A stretch of DNA of 58,297 nucleotides from Colivivens sp964452915. GTDB taxonomy: Bacteria > Bacteroidota > Bacteroidia > Bacteroidales > Bacteroidaceae. The translations under genes and the position numbers were made by a program. The notes below the pieces were generated by a model. That model saw nothing but the letters and a program-made list of their open reading frames with translations, did not search any database and was not told where the DNA came from. This document shows, one piece after another, positions 1 through 9,085 of the stretch (its first letter is position 1; every line of letters starts with the position of its first letter). The DNA lies in NCBI GenBank assembly GCA_964452915.1, contig CAYVNW010000014.1, positions 1 through 58,297 on the forward strand, given 5' to 3'.

Positions 1-1
1 T

Positions 2-112
2 CAGCTTGACGACATAACTTTATCAGATTGACGAAATAACTTAAAACAGCTTAACCGAACAACCCAACTAGCTTAGAGTTCGGATCAAGTTGGCTATTGA
101 CAACACACACAG
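2..112. repeat. Degenerate tandem array, 22-nt period
   Basis: Five successive units start at about 2, 24, 47, 69 and 91, four steps of 22 nt apart from one of 23. Each unit opens with a variant of YAGCTT (CAGCTT, CAGATT, CAGCTT, TAGCTT, TGGCTA). The first two units share 13-14 of 15 bases around TTGACGAmATAACTT (6-20 and 28-42). There is no ORF here and the array may begin before the window. The same periodicity returns at 20.5, 22.0 and 58.25 kb with other unit sequences. Confidence 0.6.
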
Positions 113-141
113 AGCTCAAGATTTCCATCCTGAGCCCTGTG
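108..141 (-). terminator. Hairpin downstream of kdsB
   Basis: CACAG-a-GCTCA (108-118) pairs with TGAGC-c-CTGTG (131-141) around a 12-nt loop, 24 nt past the kdsB stop. No clear U-tract follows on the minus strand, so it may be a processing or weak termination hairpin. Confidence 0.45.
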
Positions 142-164
142 CGTTAATGTTGTAAGAGTCACTA

Positions 165-947
165 TTACTTATCAGACTCGCGCCTACGAAGAAACTCTTC
201 TGCCCGACGAAGATCATCGGGAGTATCAATACCAATAGTTTCGATGTTTGAAACACCTACTTTGATCTTATAACCATTCTGCAACCAACGAAGTTGCTCA
301 AGCGACTCAGCAAGTTCAAGCGAAGACTGTGGTAGCGACGTAATTTCGTCAAGAACCTTTGCACGATATGCATAAAGTCCGATATGTTTATAGAAAGTAT
401 TACTACCCAACCATTCACGCTTCTCTTTGCCACGGATAAACGGTATCACACTTCGAGAGAAATACATGGCTTCCATACGGTTATTGACAACCACTTTAGG
501 AGAGTTTATATTTTCGAGAGCGTCCCATCCATCTTCACTCGTAAAAGGCTTCACAAGCGTTGCTATTGCGACAGTAGGATCTGTGAAACATTTCTTTACA
601 GTTTCCAACTGCTCCCGTTGTATGAATGGCTCGTCACCTTGAATATTAATAATCACGATATCATCTAAATCGTGTTCACCTGTAGTGTGAAGCCATTTTT
701 GCATAGCTTCATGTACGCGGTCTGTCCCGCTATGATGAGTAACACTTGTCATTACGACTTTACCGCCAAACGACCTCACTGCGTTTTCAATATGTTCATC
801 ATCAGTAGCCACCAACACATCATCGAGTACACCTTCAACTTGCCGGTACACCCTCTCAATGACCATTTTGCCACAAAGCATAGCCAACGGTTTAGCAGGA
901 AAGCGAGTCGAAGCATAACGCGCCGGTATGATTCCTATAAACTTCAT
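165..947 (-). CDS. kdsB: 3-deoxy-manno-octulosonate cytidylyltransferase
   Basis: CMP-Kdo synthetase, which activates Kdo with CTP for lipid A inner-core assembly in the cytoplasm. The N-terminus MKFIGIIPARYASTRFPAKP carries the nucleotide-binding signature of the family, followed by NIQGDEPF near residue 100 and the C-terminal GIDTPDDLRRAEEFL. At 260 residues it has the usual full length. The ORF has an in-frame ATG two codons upstream (953), but the Met two codons later gives the standard family start. It lies 21 nt after pbp1A on the same strand and is probably cotranscribed with it, so two envelope-building genes share an operon. Confidence 0.95.
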   Translation of the reverse strand: MKFIGIIPARYASTRFPAKPLAMLCGKMVIERVYRQVEGVLDDVLVATDDEHIENAVRSFGGKVVMTSVTHHSGTDRVHEAMQKWLHTTGEHDLDDIVIINIQGDEPFIQREQLETVKKCFTDPTVAIATLVKPFTSEDGWDALENINSPKVVVNNRMEAMYFSRSVIPFIRGKEKREWLGSNTFYKHIGLYAYRAKVLDEITSLPQSSLELAESLEQLRWLQNGYKIKVGVSNIETIGIDTPDDLRRAEEFLRRRESDK

Positions 948-968
948 ATACAACTTTAAATTATCGAG

Positions 969-3353
969 TTATTGGAAAGCCTCATCTATTTGGTTCTCTG
1001 ATTCATCGACTTCACCCTCACCATTACCATGCTCAAGCGACCGCAAATCATCAAGTTCATCATAGCAAGGATCAAAATTTTCAGGCTCAACAAACTCTTG
1101 TTCTTGATTAATACCAAATCTTCCGTCACGATAGACGTTGTTCATAAATTTCTGATATACAGGCAATGCAGCACGAGCACCTTGCCCATATCCCATTGAG
1201 TCAAAGTGAATATCGCGATCGTCACCACCGACCCATACACCTACTACCAGACGAGGAGTAAAGCCCATGAACCATGCATCAGCATGAGAGTTTGTCGTCC
1301 CAGTTTTTCCACCCATATCAGCATGGATAGTCGAACGCAACGCACGTCCTGTTCCGCTATTGATTACACCTCTCAGCATGATAACCATCTGGTATGCATT
1401 CTCAGGCGACAGCACTTCATTTGTTCGTGGAGTGAATGAAGCAACCACATTACCCTCCGCGTCCTCAATCTTAGACACGAGCAATGGGGCCGTACGCAAC
1501 CCTTGGTTTGCAAACGCAGTGTAGCCACTGACCATCTCACCCACACTGATGTCGCAAGTACCAAGGCAAAGAGACAATGTAGGATCAATATTTTGTGTGC
1601 GAATACCAAATTGTCGAAGCAGATTGATAAAGTTCTGCGGACGCAGTTGATCTATGAGTCGTGCGCTTGCTTGGTTACTCGATGCAGCAAGAGCTGAGGC
1701 AAGAGTGCTATAGCCCCCTACTCCGCCACGTGGAGTCCATCCGCCAGCAGAGAATTGTGACGTATTAATCATATCGCAAGGAGTCCAACCATTTAAAACC
1801 GCAAGTGAATAAAGGAATGGTTTGATAGTCGAACCGACTTGACGTCTGCCTCCGCCCATCACATTATCATATTGGAAATATTTGAAATTAAGTCCACCAA
1901 CATACGCACGCACATAACCTGTCTGAGGGTCCATTGCCATAACAGCCGTACGCAGGAACTTCTTGTAATAAAGGATTGAGTCATGCGGTGACATTTCTAC
2001 CTCCTCCTCCTTACAAGTTCCATCCTTCTCAAACTTAACCACTGTCATGTTGATTTTCGTGTTGAATGATTTTTCAATTTCCTCCTCAGTTGCACCAGAC
2101 TGTTTCAATACCCTATAGCGTTCAGACTGACGGATTGAGCGGTTTACCAACGAGTTCATCTTAGATTGTGTAACACCTATGTAAGGGAAAGTAGAATAAC
2201 GGTGGCGCAAGTTTTCGAACGCCGGTTGCAAGTATTTAACGACATGATCGCGTGCAGCCTGTTCGGCATAAGCTTGCATACGTGTATCAATAGTAGTATA
2301 CACCTTCAATCCGTCAGTATAGATATTGTAATGTTCACCATTAGGCTTAGTATTTTTGTTACACCAGCCATATAGAGGGTTCGTATCCCAAGCAAGCGAG
2401 TCATCATAGTATTCTTGATAATTCCACGATGCATAATCACTCCTTTCCGGTTTATTTGCCATCATGATGCGTCGCAGATACTCTCTGACGTAAGGAGCTT
2501 GTCCTTCATTCTGATTATGTATTTTGAAAAGCGTGACATCAATAGGCATGGCAGACGTTTCGTCCAAGGTCTCTTTATTTATGTATCCAGCCTTATACAT
2601 CTGCTGCAACACAACATTACGACGTTCCTTACATATTTCGTTAGCCCGTATAGGATTGAAGTACGACGGGTTCTTGCACATTCCGACCAGCGTTGCACAT
2701 TCATTAAGATTGAGGTCATACTGTGATTTTCCGAAATAAGTGAGAGCGGCATTCTTTATTCCAACTGCATTATAAAGGAAGTCGAACTGATTGAGATACA
2801 TTGCAATAATTTCTTCCTTAGTATAATATTTTTCAAGTTGCACTGCAATATACCACTCTATAGGTTTTTGCATCAATCGTCCACGGGTTGTCTGTGCCAC
2901 ATCCGTATACAACTGCTTTGCCAATTGCTGCGTAATAGTACTTCCACCACCGGCAGACTTATCACCCATAATAAGACGTTTGACGACTGCACGGCCAAGA
3001 GCCCGAATATCAATACCAGAATGCTCATAGTAGCGTTCGTCTTCGGTAGCCACCAATGCTTTCACCATATTTTCAGGAATTGAGTCGTAAGGCACCATGA
3101 CTCTGTTTTGGCTCGCATAGCTCCATGTCCCCATCAATACACCATCGTCAGAGTATATACGAGAAGCATATTTGTTAATCGGATTTTGTAACTCTTCAAT
3201 ATTCGGAATATTTCCAAGCCAGCCTTTTGAAATTGAGTAAACCACACCAATGCCAAACAACACAATGCACAGTACAAATATCCATACAAGCATCACCCCC
3301 TTGGCAACACTATTATTTTTTTGTTCACTATTGTTTTTTTGTTCTGTTCCCAT
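969..3353 (-). CDS. Bifunctional penicillin-binding protein 1A
   Basis: Class A PBP that polymerises glycan strands and cross-links peptidoglycan. After a short cytoplasmic tail and one membrane segment (about residues 20-42) comes a GT51 glycosyltransferase domain with ATEDERYYEHSGID, GGSTITQQLAKQ and YLNQFDFLYNAVG. The transpeptidase domain shows the SxxK serine in GSTIKPFLYS, SSN in ASSNQAS and the KTGTT box followed by NSHADAWFMG. The acidic C-terminal tail is low complexity. The ATG at 3353 (MGTEQKNNSEQ) is chosen over the longer ORF start at 3401, because the longer start overlaps the promoter -7 box. It is divergent from ruvC and precedes kdsB. Confidence 0.95.
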   Translation of the reverse strand: MGTEQKNNSEQKNNSVAKGVMLVWIFVLCIVLFGIGVVYSISKGWLGNIPNIEELQNPINKYASRIYSDDGVLMGTWSYASQNRVMVPYDSIPENMVKALVATEDERYYEHSGIDIRALGRAVVKRLIMGDKSAGGGSTITQQLAKQLYTDVAQTTRGRLMQKPIEWYIAVQLEKYYTKEEIIAMYLNQFDFLYNAVGIKNAALTYFGKSQYDLNLNECATLVGMCKNPSYFNPIRANEICKERRNVVLQQMYKAGYINKETLDETSAMPIDVTLFKIHNQNEGQAPYVREYLRRIMMANKPERSDYASWNYQEYYDDSLAWDTNPLYGWCNKNTKPNGEHYNIYTDGLKVYTTIDTRMQAYAEQAARDHVVKYLQPAFENLRHRYSTFPYIGVTQSKMNSLVNRSIRQSERYRVLKQSGATEEEIEKSFNTKINMTVVKFEKDGTCKEEEVEMSPHDSILYYKKFLRTAVMAMDPQTGYVRAYVGGLNFKYFQYDNVMGGGRRQVGSTIKPFLYSLAVLNGWTPCDMINTSQFSAGGWTPRGGVGGYSTLASALAASSNQASARLIDQLRPQNFINLLRQFGIRTQNIDPTLSLCLGTCDISVGEMVSGYTAFANQGLRTAPLLVSKIEDAEGNVVASFTPRTNEVLSPENAYQMVIMLRGVINSGTGRALRSTIHADMGGKTGTTNSHADAWFMGFTPRLVVGVWVGGDDRDIHFDSMGYGQGARAALPVYQKFMNNVYRDGRFGINQEQEFVEPENFDPCYDELDDLRSLEHGNGEGEVDESENQIDEAFQ

Positions 3354-3398
3354 ATCTTTCACAATATCATTGCATTTATAAAGACACAAAATAACATG

Positions 3399-3427
3399 CA
3401 AAGATACTGCAAAAAACCGATATCAAA
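3399..3427 (-). promoter_or_regulatory. Bacteroidetes promoter for pbp1A-kdsB
   Basis: On the minus strand TTTG (3424-3427) is followed after 17 nt by TATCTTTG (3399-3406), close to the primary sigma consensus of Bacteroidetes. It places the transcript start downstream of the longer candidate start codon. Confidence 0.7.
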
Positions 3428-3480
3428 GCCGTCAAGTCACTTTTTTCATTCAAAGACATCAGAAACCGCGGATAAAATGC

Positions 3481-3488
3481 TATCTTTG
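3481..3488 (+). promoter_or_regulatory. -7 box for ruvC
   Basis: TATCTTTG matches the TAnnTTTG -7 element and lies 15 nt before the ruvC ATG, implying a very short leader. No good -33 TTTG is visible. Confidence 0.6.
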
Positions 3489-3503
3489 TAGTAAAATACA
3501 GAC

Positions 3504-4094
3504 ATGAGTATGCCAGGTAAGAGGACAAAAGTTGAAAAAATCGTGATGGGGATTGACCCTGGCACGAACGTTATGGGGTACTCTATCCTTAGAGTGCAGG
3601 GCAACAAAGCCACAATGATAGCGTTCGGAGTTGTGGAACTAAAAAAATATGCAAGCCACTATCTCAAATTGGGAAAGATTTATGAGAGAGTTTTGGGCAT
3701 TATCGACTCATACCATCCAGATGAACTTGCAATAGAAGCTCCATTCTACGGAAAGAATGTGCAGAGTATGCTGAAGCTCGGCAGGGCACAGGGAGTGGCA
3801 ATATGTGCGGCAATTCAACGAGACATTCCCATAAGTGAGTACGAGCCAAAGAAAATTAAGATGGCAATAACGGGCAATGGCTCTGCATCAAAGGAGCAAG
3901 TAGCCGGCATGTTGCAACGCATGTTGAATATAAGCGACGAAATAATGCATATTCAACTCGACGCTACTGACGCACTTGCAGCCGCATATTGCCATTTCAT
4001 GCAAATGGGCAAGCTGGAACAAACTGGAGGCAAAAACACATGGGCAGATTTTGCAAAGAAAAATCCGAACAGAATAAGTGGAGCTACAAAATAG
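3504..4094 (+). CDS. ruvC: Crossover junction endodeoxyribonuclease RuvC
   Basis: Resolves Holliday junctions with RuvAB by dual-strand incision. The four acidic catalytic positions can be placed: D in MGIDPGT near residue 18, E in AIEAPFYGKN, and the two D in LDATDALAAAYCH. The length of 196 residues is normal with a slightly extended lysine-rich N-terminus; a later Met directly before GIDPGT is possible but would give no leader residues. It is preceded by its own -7 box and followed by 234 nt containing the promoter of the next operon. Confidence 0.95.
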   Translation: MSMPGKRTKVEKIVMGIDPGTNVMGYSILRVQGNKATMIAFGVVELKKYASHYLKLGKIYERVLGIIDSYHPDELAIEAPFYGKNVQSMLKLGRAQGVAICAAIQRDIPISEYEPKKIKMAITGNGSASKEQVAGMLQRMLNISDEIMHIQLDATDALAAAYCHFMQMGKLEQTGGKNTWADFAKKNPNRISGATK

Positions 4095-4158
4095 AAGGAA
4101 GAACTCTTGCAGAATAACCGCTTTAAAATAGCTACTCAACGGAAAAACACAATTATAT

Positions 4159-4189
4159 TTTGTTTTTCAATTAGTTTGACTTATCTTTG
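4159..4189 (+). promoter_or_regulatory. Promoter of the DUF4199 operon
   Basis: TTTG (4159-4162), 19 nt, TATCTTTG (4182-4189) is a near-perfect Bacteroidetes promoter. It leaves a leader of about 135 nt before the gene at 4329, and no other strong promoter is obvious until 15.89 kb. Confidence 0.8.
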
Positions 4190-4328
4190 CAGAGAAATTG
4201 AACGATGCTTGAAAGATATTGTACACCACCATGCCACTGCAAACTTAGGACAAGCGCGAGTGCACACGGCACGAGGAACAATATAATACAAGCAGTGTTA
4301 TTAATACAAACGATATAAACGTGATATA

Positions 4329-4922
4329 ATGGACTTTGAGCTATATAGAACCACAAAAGAATTTTGTGCTGAATACGGAGCATTTATAGGAATTGTATGG
4401 AGCATCACTTTTCTTCTACTTACAGAAGGATTGACGAGTAACAACATACTGTACCTTATGTTAGGCATGGGCATGTTGCTCATTTGCCTAATCACTCCGT
4501 TCTATTTTGCATGGCGCTACAAGCAACATCTGACGACCCCTGGCGACAGGGTACCTATGAGTATGGCATTTTTCTTCGCCATATTCATGTTGATTTATGC
4601 TTGTATAATCACAGGAGTAGCACATTTTTTATATTTCAACTTCATCGACAAAGGACGTCTGCTTGAATACTTTCAAGCCACATTGTCGAACCCAGAAGTT
4701 ATCAATCAGTATAAACAGATTGGAGCGACAGACATCTTAGAACAAAGTCGTTCTCAATTGCAGGAGGTGGCAAACTTGTCACCACTCGAACTGACACTGA
4801 ATTTATTTGCAAACAGCATATTGGGATCAATAGTGCTATCTATACCTGTCGCATTTGTAGCACACAAGAAATGCACAGATATGAAAGCGATTATGCAACA
4901 ATTTATGGCAAACAAAAAATAA
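4329..4922 (+). CDS. DUF4199 inner-membrane protein
   Basis: A 197-residue integral membrane protein with four hydrophobic segments (about residues 15-35, 40-60, 75-98 and 160-182) and a hydrophilic stretch between the third and fourth. The pattern and the downstream GT2 gene fit the Bacteroidetes DUF4199 family, whose function is unknown. It is the first gene of a long plus-strand run and sits 4 nt before the glycosyltransferase gene, which suggests translational coupling and perhaps a shared envelope role. Confidence 0.8.
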   Translation: MDFELYRTTKEFCAEYGAFIGIVWSITFLLLTEGLTSNNILYLMLGMGMLLICLITPFYFAWRYKQHLTTPGDRVPMSMAFFFAIFMLIYACIITGVAHFLYFNFIDKGRLLEYFQATLSNPEVINQYKQIGATDILEQSRSQLQEVANLSPLELTLNLFANSILGSIVLSIPVAFVAHKKCTDMKAIMQQFMANKK

Positions 4923-4926
4923 GACA

Positions 4927-5886
4927 ATGGATATTTCAGTAGTAATACCACTATTCAATGAGGAAGAATCTTTAGAGGAACTTCACGCATGGATTAAACG
5001 CGTGATGGACGAGAATATGTTCTCTTATGAAATCATTTTCTGTAATGACGGGTCAACCGATCACTCATGGGATGTTATAGAAGGATTAGCTAAAAAATTC
5101 CCCGAAGTACACGGAATCAAGTTCCGCAGAAACTATGGAAAGAGTCCTGCTCTCTACTGCGGCTTTGAAAAGGCTGAAGGAGACGTAGTCATTACTATGG
5201 ATGCCGATTTACAAGACAGTCCGGATGAAATTCCAGAACTCTACAAAATGATAAAGGAGGATGGCTACGACCTTGTGAGCGGTTTTAAGATGAATCGAAG
5301 CCAAGGCGACCCGTTGTCGAAGACAATTCCTACTAAACTCTTCAATGCTACAGCACGTAAGGTGTCAGGAATTCACAACTTGCACGACTTCAATTGCGGA
5401 CTGAAGGTATACAGGAAAGATGTAATCAAAAGCATTGAAGTGTATGGAGAAATGCACCGGTATATACCATACCTTGCAAAGAACGCCGGCTTTACAAAAA
5501 TCGGAGAGAAAAAAGTGCATCACCAAGCCCGTAAGCATGGAGTGTCGAAATTCATGGGGTGGAACAGATTTGCCAACGGATATCTTGACTTGATCTCGTT
5601 GTGGTTTATTAGTACATTCGGAAGAAAACCTATGCACGTGTTTGGGTTCTTCGGAAGTATAATGTTTTTAATCGGATTTATTGCTGCAATCGTTGTAGGA
5701 GTCCACAAGCTTATCGGACTTTCACAAGGAGACAACCCTGGGCTTGTCACTGATAACCCATATTTCTACATCTCACTTACGACAATGCTGATTGGAACAC
5801 AATTGTTTCTCGCAGGATTTCTCGGCGACATGATTAGCAGAAATTCGTCAGAAAGAAATAAGTATCAGATAGAGAAGACCATATAG
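4927..5886 (+). CDS. GT2 glycosyltransferase, DPM/GtrB type
   Basis: Membrane glycosyltransferase predicted to move a sugar from a nucleotide donor to a polyprenyl phosphate. The GT-A domain (residues 1-220) opens with MDISVVIPLFNEEESLEEL, carries NDGSTDHSWD and the DxD-type TMDADLQDSPDEIP. Two membrane helices follow (about 235-260 and 275-300), as in GtrB and ArnC relatives. The length of 319 residues is normal. The substrate cannot be told from the sequence. Confidence 0.9.
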   Translation: MDISVVIPLFNEEESLEELHAWIKRVMDENMFSYEIIFCNDGSTDHSWDVIEGLAKKFPEVHGIKFRRNYGKSPALYCGFEKAEGDVVITMDADLQDSPDEIPELYKMIKEDGYDLVSGFKMNRSQGDPLSKTIPTKLFNATARKVSGIHNLHDFNCGLKVYRKDVIKSIEVYGEMHRYIPYLAKNAGFTKIGEKKVHHQARKHGVSKFMGWNRFANGYLDLISLWFISTFGRKPMHVFGFFGSIMFLIGFIAAIVVGVHKLIGLSQGDNPGLVTDNPYFYISLTTMLIGTQLFLAGFLGDMISRNSSERNKYQIEKTI

Positions 5887-5891
5887 ATAGT

Positions 5892-6482
5892 ATGAAAGTA
5901 TCGTTCACAGTACTAATAATTGTAACCGCCGCAATAGTAGCAGCCTGCTCGTCGACAAATTGTCCGATGAGTACTGAAGTGCTGTGTAATTACTATTTCT
6001 ATGACAGCAAGGGAAACGCCATCACATATACCGATACGTTCTCAGTCAGCACCCTGTTGCCTGGTTTTAAGAACGTCTATACGTATAGGAGACTTGGATA
6101 CCGCACTATCACACTCGACAGTATCAATACATCACTTATTGAACAAGGCTATACCATGAGCGAATCTGTGGTCAGTAACGATACAACGTTGGTCAACCAA
6201 AGCTCCACCCGATCTTATATGCAAGTTCCGATGGGGTTCTTTAGCAACTCCGACACATTGGTATTCCATTATAGGAGCATAACACGAGGCGATACGGTCA
6301 TAATAGAGCATGAGAGTTACGCATATGTAGAACTGCCCGAATGCGGAAGTCATTACTTTCATCGTTTGAAATCTATAAAGACAACAAACGCTGCTATCGA
6401 CCACATGGAAATTGTTAACCCAACAGTTGACTATGAAGGCAAGGAGAACATCAAAATATATTTCAATGGTATCGCTGAATAA
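5892..6482 (+). CDS. Lipoprotein, DUF6452-like
   Basis: A 196-residue lipoprotein with a short signal peptide and a Cys-containing lipobox (VAAC, Cys19). It has further cysteines in the mature part and the recurrent CNYYFYDSKGN and RLGYRTITLDS segments that I associate with the Bacteroidetes DUF6452 family. The function is unknown. It starts 6 nt after the glycosyltransferase stop and its 3' end overlaps the next gene, a pairing seen in related genomes. Confidence 0.65.
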   Translation: MKVSFTVLIIVTAAIVAACSSTNCPMSTEVLCNYYFYDSKGNAITYTDTFSVSTLLPGFKNVYTYRRLGYRTITLDSINTSLIEQGYTMSESVVSNDTTLVNQSSTRSYMQVPMGFFSNSDTLVFHYRSITRGDTVIIEHESYAYVELPECGSHYFHRLKSIKTTNAAIDHMEIVNPTVDYEGKENIKIYFNGIAE

Positions 6483-7317
6483 GTTGATGCTTGTCGTGAC
6501 AGCTCTCCTATGTACACAGAACATGTCGGCACAGGGTATCATAACTGCAAACGGATATAACGACTCCACAGTAGTTATAAACGAAGATAATGCTCCTGTC
6601 AACATTCAGCGAACTACCACTGCAGACTCAATCAATGCAAACGACACGATTGCGATAGCAAACGATTCGCTAAAGCCAAAGAAATATGTCGCCATAAACA
6701 TTGAGAATAGAGAGCTCAAATGGTTCCAAGGCTTTACAATGTCGGCAGACATATTCGGACCTCTGCTCTATCTGATGTCAGACTACGGAACGGCAGAAGG
6801 ATCGTTGCGGCTCAATCTTAAGAATACATACTTTCCTGTTTTCGAAGTTGGATACGGGAAGTGTGATAAGACCGATGACAACACATCAATACGATACAAG
6901 ACCAGTGCGCCATATTTCAGAGTGGGGATAGATTTCAACGTACTGAAAAACAAGTTTCAGGACAACCGCCTGTATGTTGGTGCGAGATATGGATTCTCCT
7001 CATTCAGTTACGACATGAGCGGTCCCGATATGACCGATCCTGTATGGCACGGTACAGCACCGTTCAATTACGAAGGCATGAAAAGTACAAGCCACTGGGC
7101 AGAAATCGTACTCGGCGTGCAAGTCAAGATATGGAGCAAGTTCCACATGGGTTGGAGCATCCGGTATAAGAAAAAGATTAAAATGGGGCAGGACATCTAT
7201 GCCCAACCATACTACATCCCAGGCTATGGCACCACTGTCAACGAGTCGTGCTGGGGCGGTACATATAACCTCATATTTGACTTGAACTGGGGTAAGAAAG
7301 TAAAGGATAAAAGTTGA
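6466..7317 (+). CDS. DUF6048 outer-membrane beta-barrel-like protein
   Basis: Exported protein of 283 residues with a signal peptide ending at NMSAQG. The mature part has aromatic-rich alternating strands, LRLNLKNTYFPVFEVGYGKCDKTDD, YKTSAPYFRVGIDFN and FHMGWSIRYKK, consistent with an outer-membrane barrel of the DUF6048 family. The ORF is open from 6412, but the ATG at 6466 gives a clean signal peptide. It overlaps the preceding lipoprotein gene by 17 nt, so the two are very likely made together. Confidence 0.7.
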   Translation: MVSLNKLMLVVTALLCTQNMSAQGIITANGYNDSTVVINEDNAPVNIQRTTTADSINANDTIAIANDSLKPKKYVAINIENRELKWFQGFTMSADIFGPLLYLMSDYGTAEGSLRLNLKNTYFPVFEVGYGKCDKTDDNTSIRYKTSAPYFRVGIDFNVLKNKFQDNRLYVGARYGFSSFSYDMSGPDMTDPVWHGTAPFNYEGMKSTSHWAEIVLGVQVKIWSKFHMGWSIRYKKKIKMGQDIYAQPYYIPGYGTTVNESCWGGTYNLIFDLNWGKKVKDKS

Positions 7318-7345
7318 ACCTATAAACGCAGGATTATAACCAGAC

Positions 7346-7915
7346 ATGTCAATAATCGAACAAATACTATTAGGTTTAGCATTAGCGATGGACTGCTTCA
7401 GTGTCAGCTTTGCAACAGGAACAATCCTAAAACAGAACAAAACGAAAACCATGATTACCATGGCTCTTCTGTTCGGACTGTTCCAAGCATTTATGCCACT
7501 GATAGGCTGGTTGTGTACACTCTTCCTTGAAAACAGGATCAAGCCAATAGACCATTGGATAGCATTCGGGCTACTTTGCTTAATTGGAATTAGAATGATT
7601 ATCGACCAATTCAGGGCAGACGACAACAAAAAATTCAATCCTGCATCATTAGGAGTCATACTGCTGATGGCGTTTGCCACCAGTATAGACGCACTCTCTG
7701 TCGGCATCACATTCACATGTATGGAATTGAATACAATTGAGATGATTTTGTCTCCAATAACAATCATTGGAATTTGCTCAGTACTGCTTTCACTAATCGG
7801 CAATGCAATAGGCGTGTCATTGGGCAAACGGTTCAAGTTTCCGGCAGAACTTTTTGGAGGAGCAATTCTGATAATAATAGGAACAAAGGTCTTAATTGAC
7901 CACTTAACAGCATAA
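7346..7915 (+). CDS. mntP: Manganese efflux pump MntP
   Basis: Exports Mn2+ across the inner membrane. The 189-residue protein has six hydrophobic segments arranged as two repeats, each with the conserved acidic motif of the family: AMDCFSVSFATG in the first helix and TSIDALSVGITF in the fourth. The C-terminus ends after the last helix. No yybP-ykoY type leader is visible in the 28 nt before it, and it is embedded in the operon. Confidence 0.9.
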   Translation: MSIIEQILLGLALAMDCFSVSFATGTILKQNKTKTMITMALLFGLFQAFMPLIGWLCTLFLENRIKPIDHWIAFGLLCLIGIRMIIDQFRADDNKKFNPASLGVILLMAFATSIDALSVGITFTCMELNTIEMILSPITIIGICSVLLSLIGNAIGVSLGKRFKFPAELFGGAILIIIGTKVLIDHLTA

Positions 7916-7934
7916 AACTTAAATATTATACAAA

Positions 7935-9035
7935 ATGAGCATGTTAGGCAATATCTACAAAGACATCAACAAACAGATGGACCAGAAGGCCGAACCACAC
8001 AAAGTAAGGTGGTGGCACATTCTACTGCTAATAATGTTGATTGCGGGAACAATATATACGGCCATTGACAGGAAAAACGGGACTGCACAGCAGCAGACAG
8101 CACAATATCTGACATGCGAGGGAAGTGTGTTCAGCACGTTCTATCATATTACATACAAGTCTTCCAAGGACATGCAGGCAGACATCGATTCTATATTGAG
8201 CAGTGTTGATAACTCACTGTCTGCCTTCAACAAGGATTCGCAAATCACCAAACTAAACAACAACATTACTACAAAGACAGACAAAATGATACGTGATGTT
8301 TTTGTACTTGCGCAAGAAGTATCTGAGAATACCAATGGAGCATTCGACGTTACCGTTGCACCATTAGTCAACGCTTGGGGATTCGGATTCAAAAACAAGG
8401 AAAACATAAGTGATTCACTCATCGAAGAATTGAAAAGTCATGTTGGATTCCGGAAGTTATGCCTAAAAGGCAATGACTTGATAAAGGAAGACCCAAATAT
8501 TATGCTTGATTTTAGCGCAATAGCAAAAGGATATGGAGTTGACGCCGTCGGGCATTTGCTTGAAAAGAACGGCATCAAAGATTATATGGTGGAAATAGGC
8601 GGCGAAGTCAGACTTCGAGGAGTAAATCCCAAAGGTGAGCCATGGAACATTGGAATTGTAAAACCTGACCTGGACCCTATGGGAACTAACGAGGAACTTG
8701 AGCAAGTGCTGCATATCACCGACATTTCAATGGCAACTTCGGGCAACTACCGCAACTTTTATGTTAAAGGCAACAAACGATACGCACACACAATTGACCC
8801 AAGGACCGGCTACCCTATAAGCCATAGCCTGCTATCGGCAACTGTGCTTGCAACCAATTGTGCAACAGCTGACGCATATGCCACAGCTTTTATGGTACTC
8901 GGAATGGAAGGAGCAATAAACGTATTGAAGCAACATCCGGAGTTGAAAGCATTCCTAATATATTCCGATGCAAAGGGCAATTATGCCACATGGCACACAG
9001 ATAACCTGCAAATAGACAAAACCAAAAACGACTGA
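7935..9035 (+). CDS. apbE: FAD:protein FMN transferase
   Basis: Transfers FMN from FAD to a threonine of target flavoproteins such as Nqr/Rnf subunits, on the outer face of the membrane. After one N-terminal membrane anchor (about residues 27-44) come the family motifs NSLSAFNKDSQI, APLVNAWGFGFK, DFSAIAKGYGVDAVG, EIGGEVRLRG, the region YAHTIDPRTGYP and CATADAYATAFMVLG with the metal-binding aspartate. The length of 366 residues is normal. The anchor is uncleaved rather than a lipobox. Confidence 0.92.
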   Translation: MSMLGNIYKDINKQMDQKAEPHKVRWWHILLLIMLIAGTIYTAIDRKNGTAQQQTAQYLTCEGSVFSTFYHITYKSSKDMQADIDSILSSVDNSLSAFNKDSQITKLNNNITTKTDKMIRDVFVLAQEVSENTNGAFDVTVAPLVNAWGFGFKNKENISDSLIEELKSHVGFRKLCLKGNDLIKEDPNIMLDFSAIAKGYGVDAVGHLLEKNGIKDYMVEIGGEVRLRGVNPKGEPWNIGIVKPDLDPMGTNEELEQVLHITDISMATSGNYRNFYVKGNKRYAHTIDPRTGYPISHSLLSATVLATNCATADAYATAFMVLGMEGAINVLKQHPELKAFLIYSDAKGNYATWHTDNLQIDKTKND

Positions 9036-9085
9036 TGAGTTACAACCTAACGTTTGTGTACTCTTAGACAACAAAGTAAAAGAAG

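Noticed and set aside
3354..3401. Longer N-terminus for PBP1A
   Set aside because: The upstream ATG overlaps the -7 box TATCTTTG, so it would not be in the transcript.
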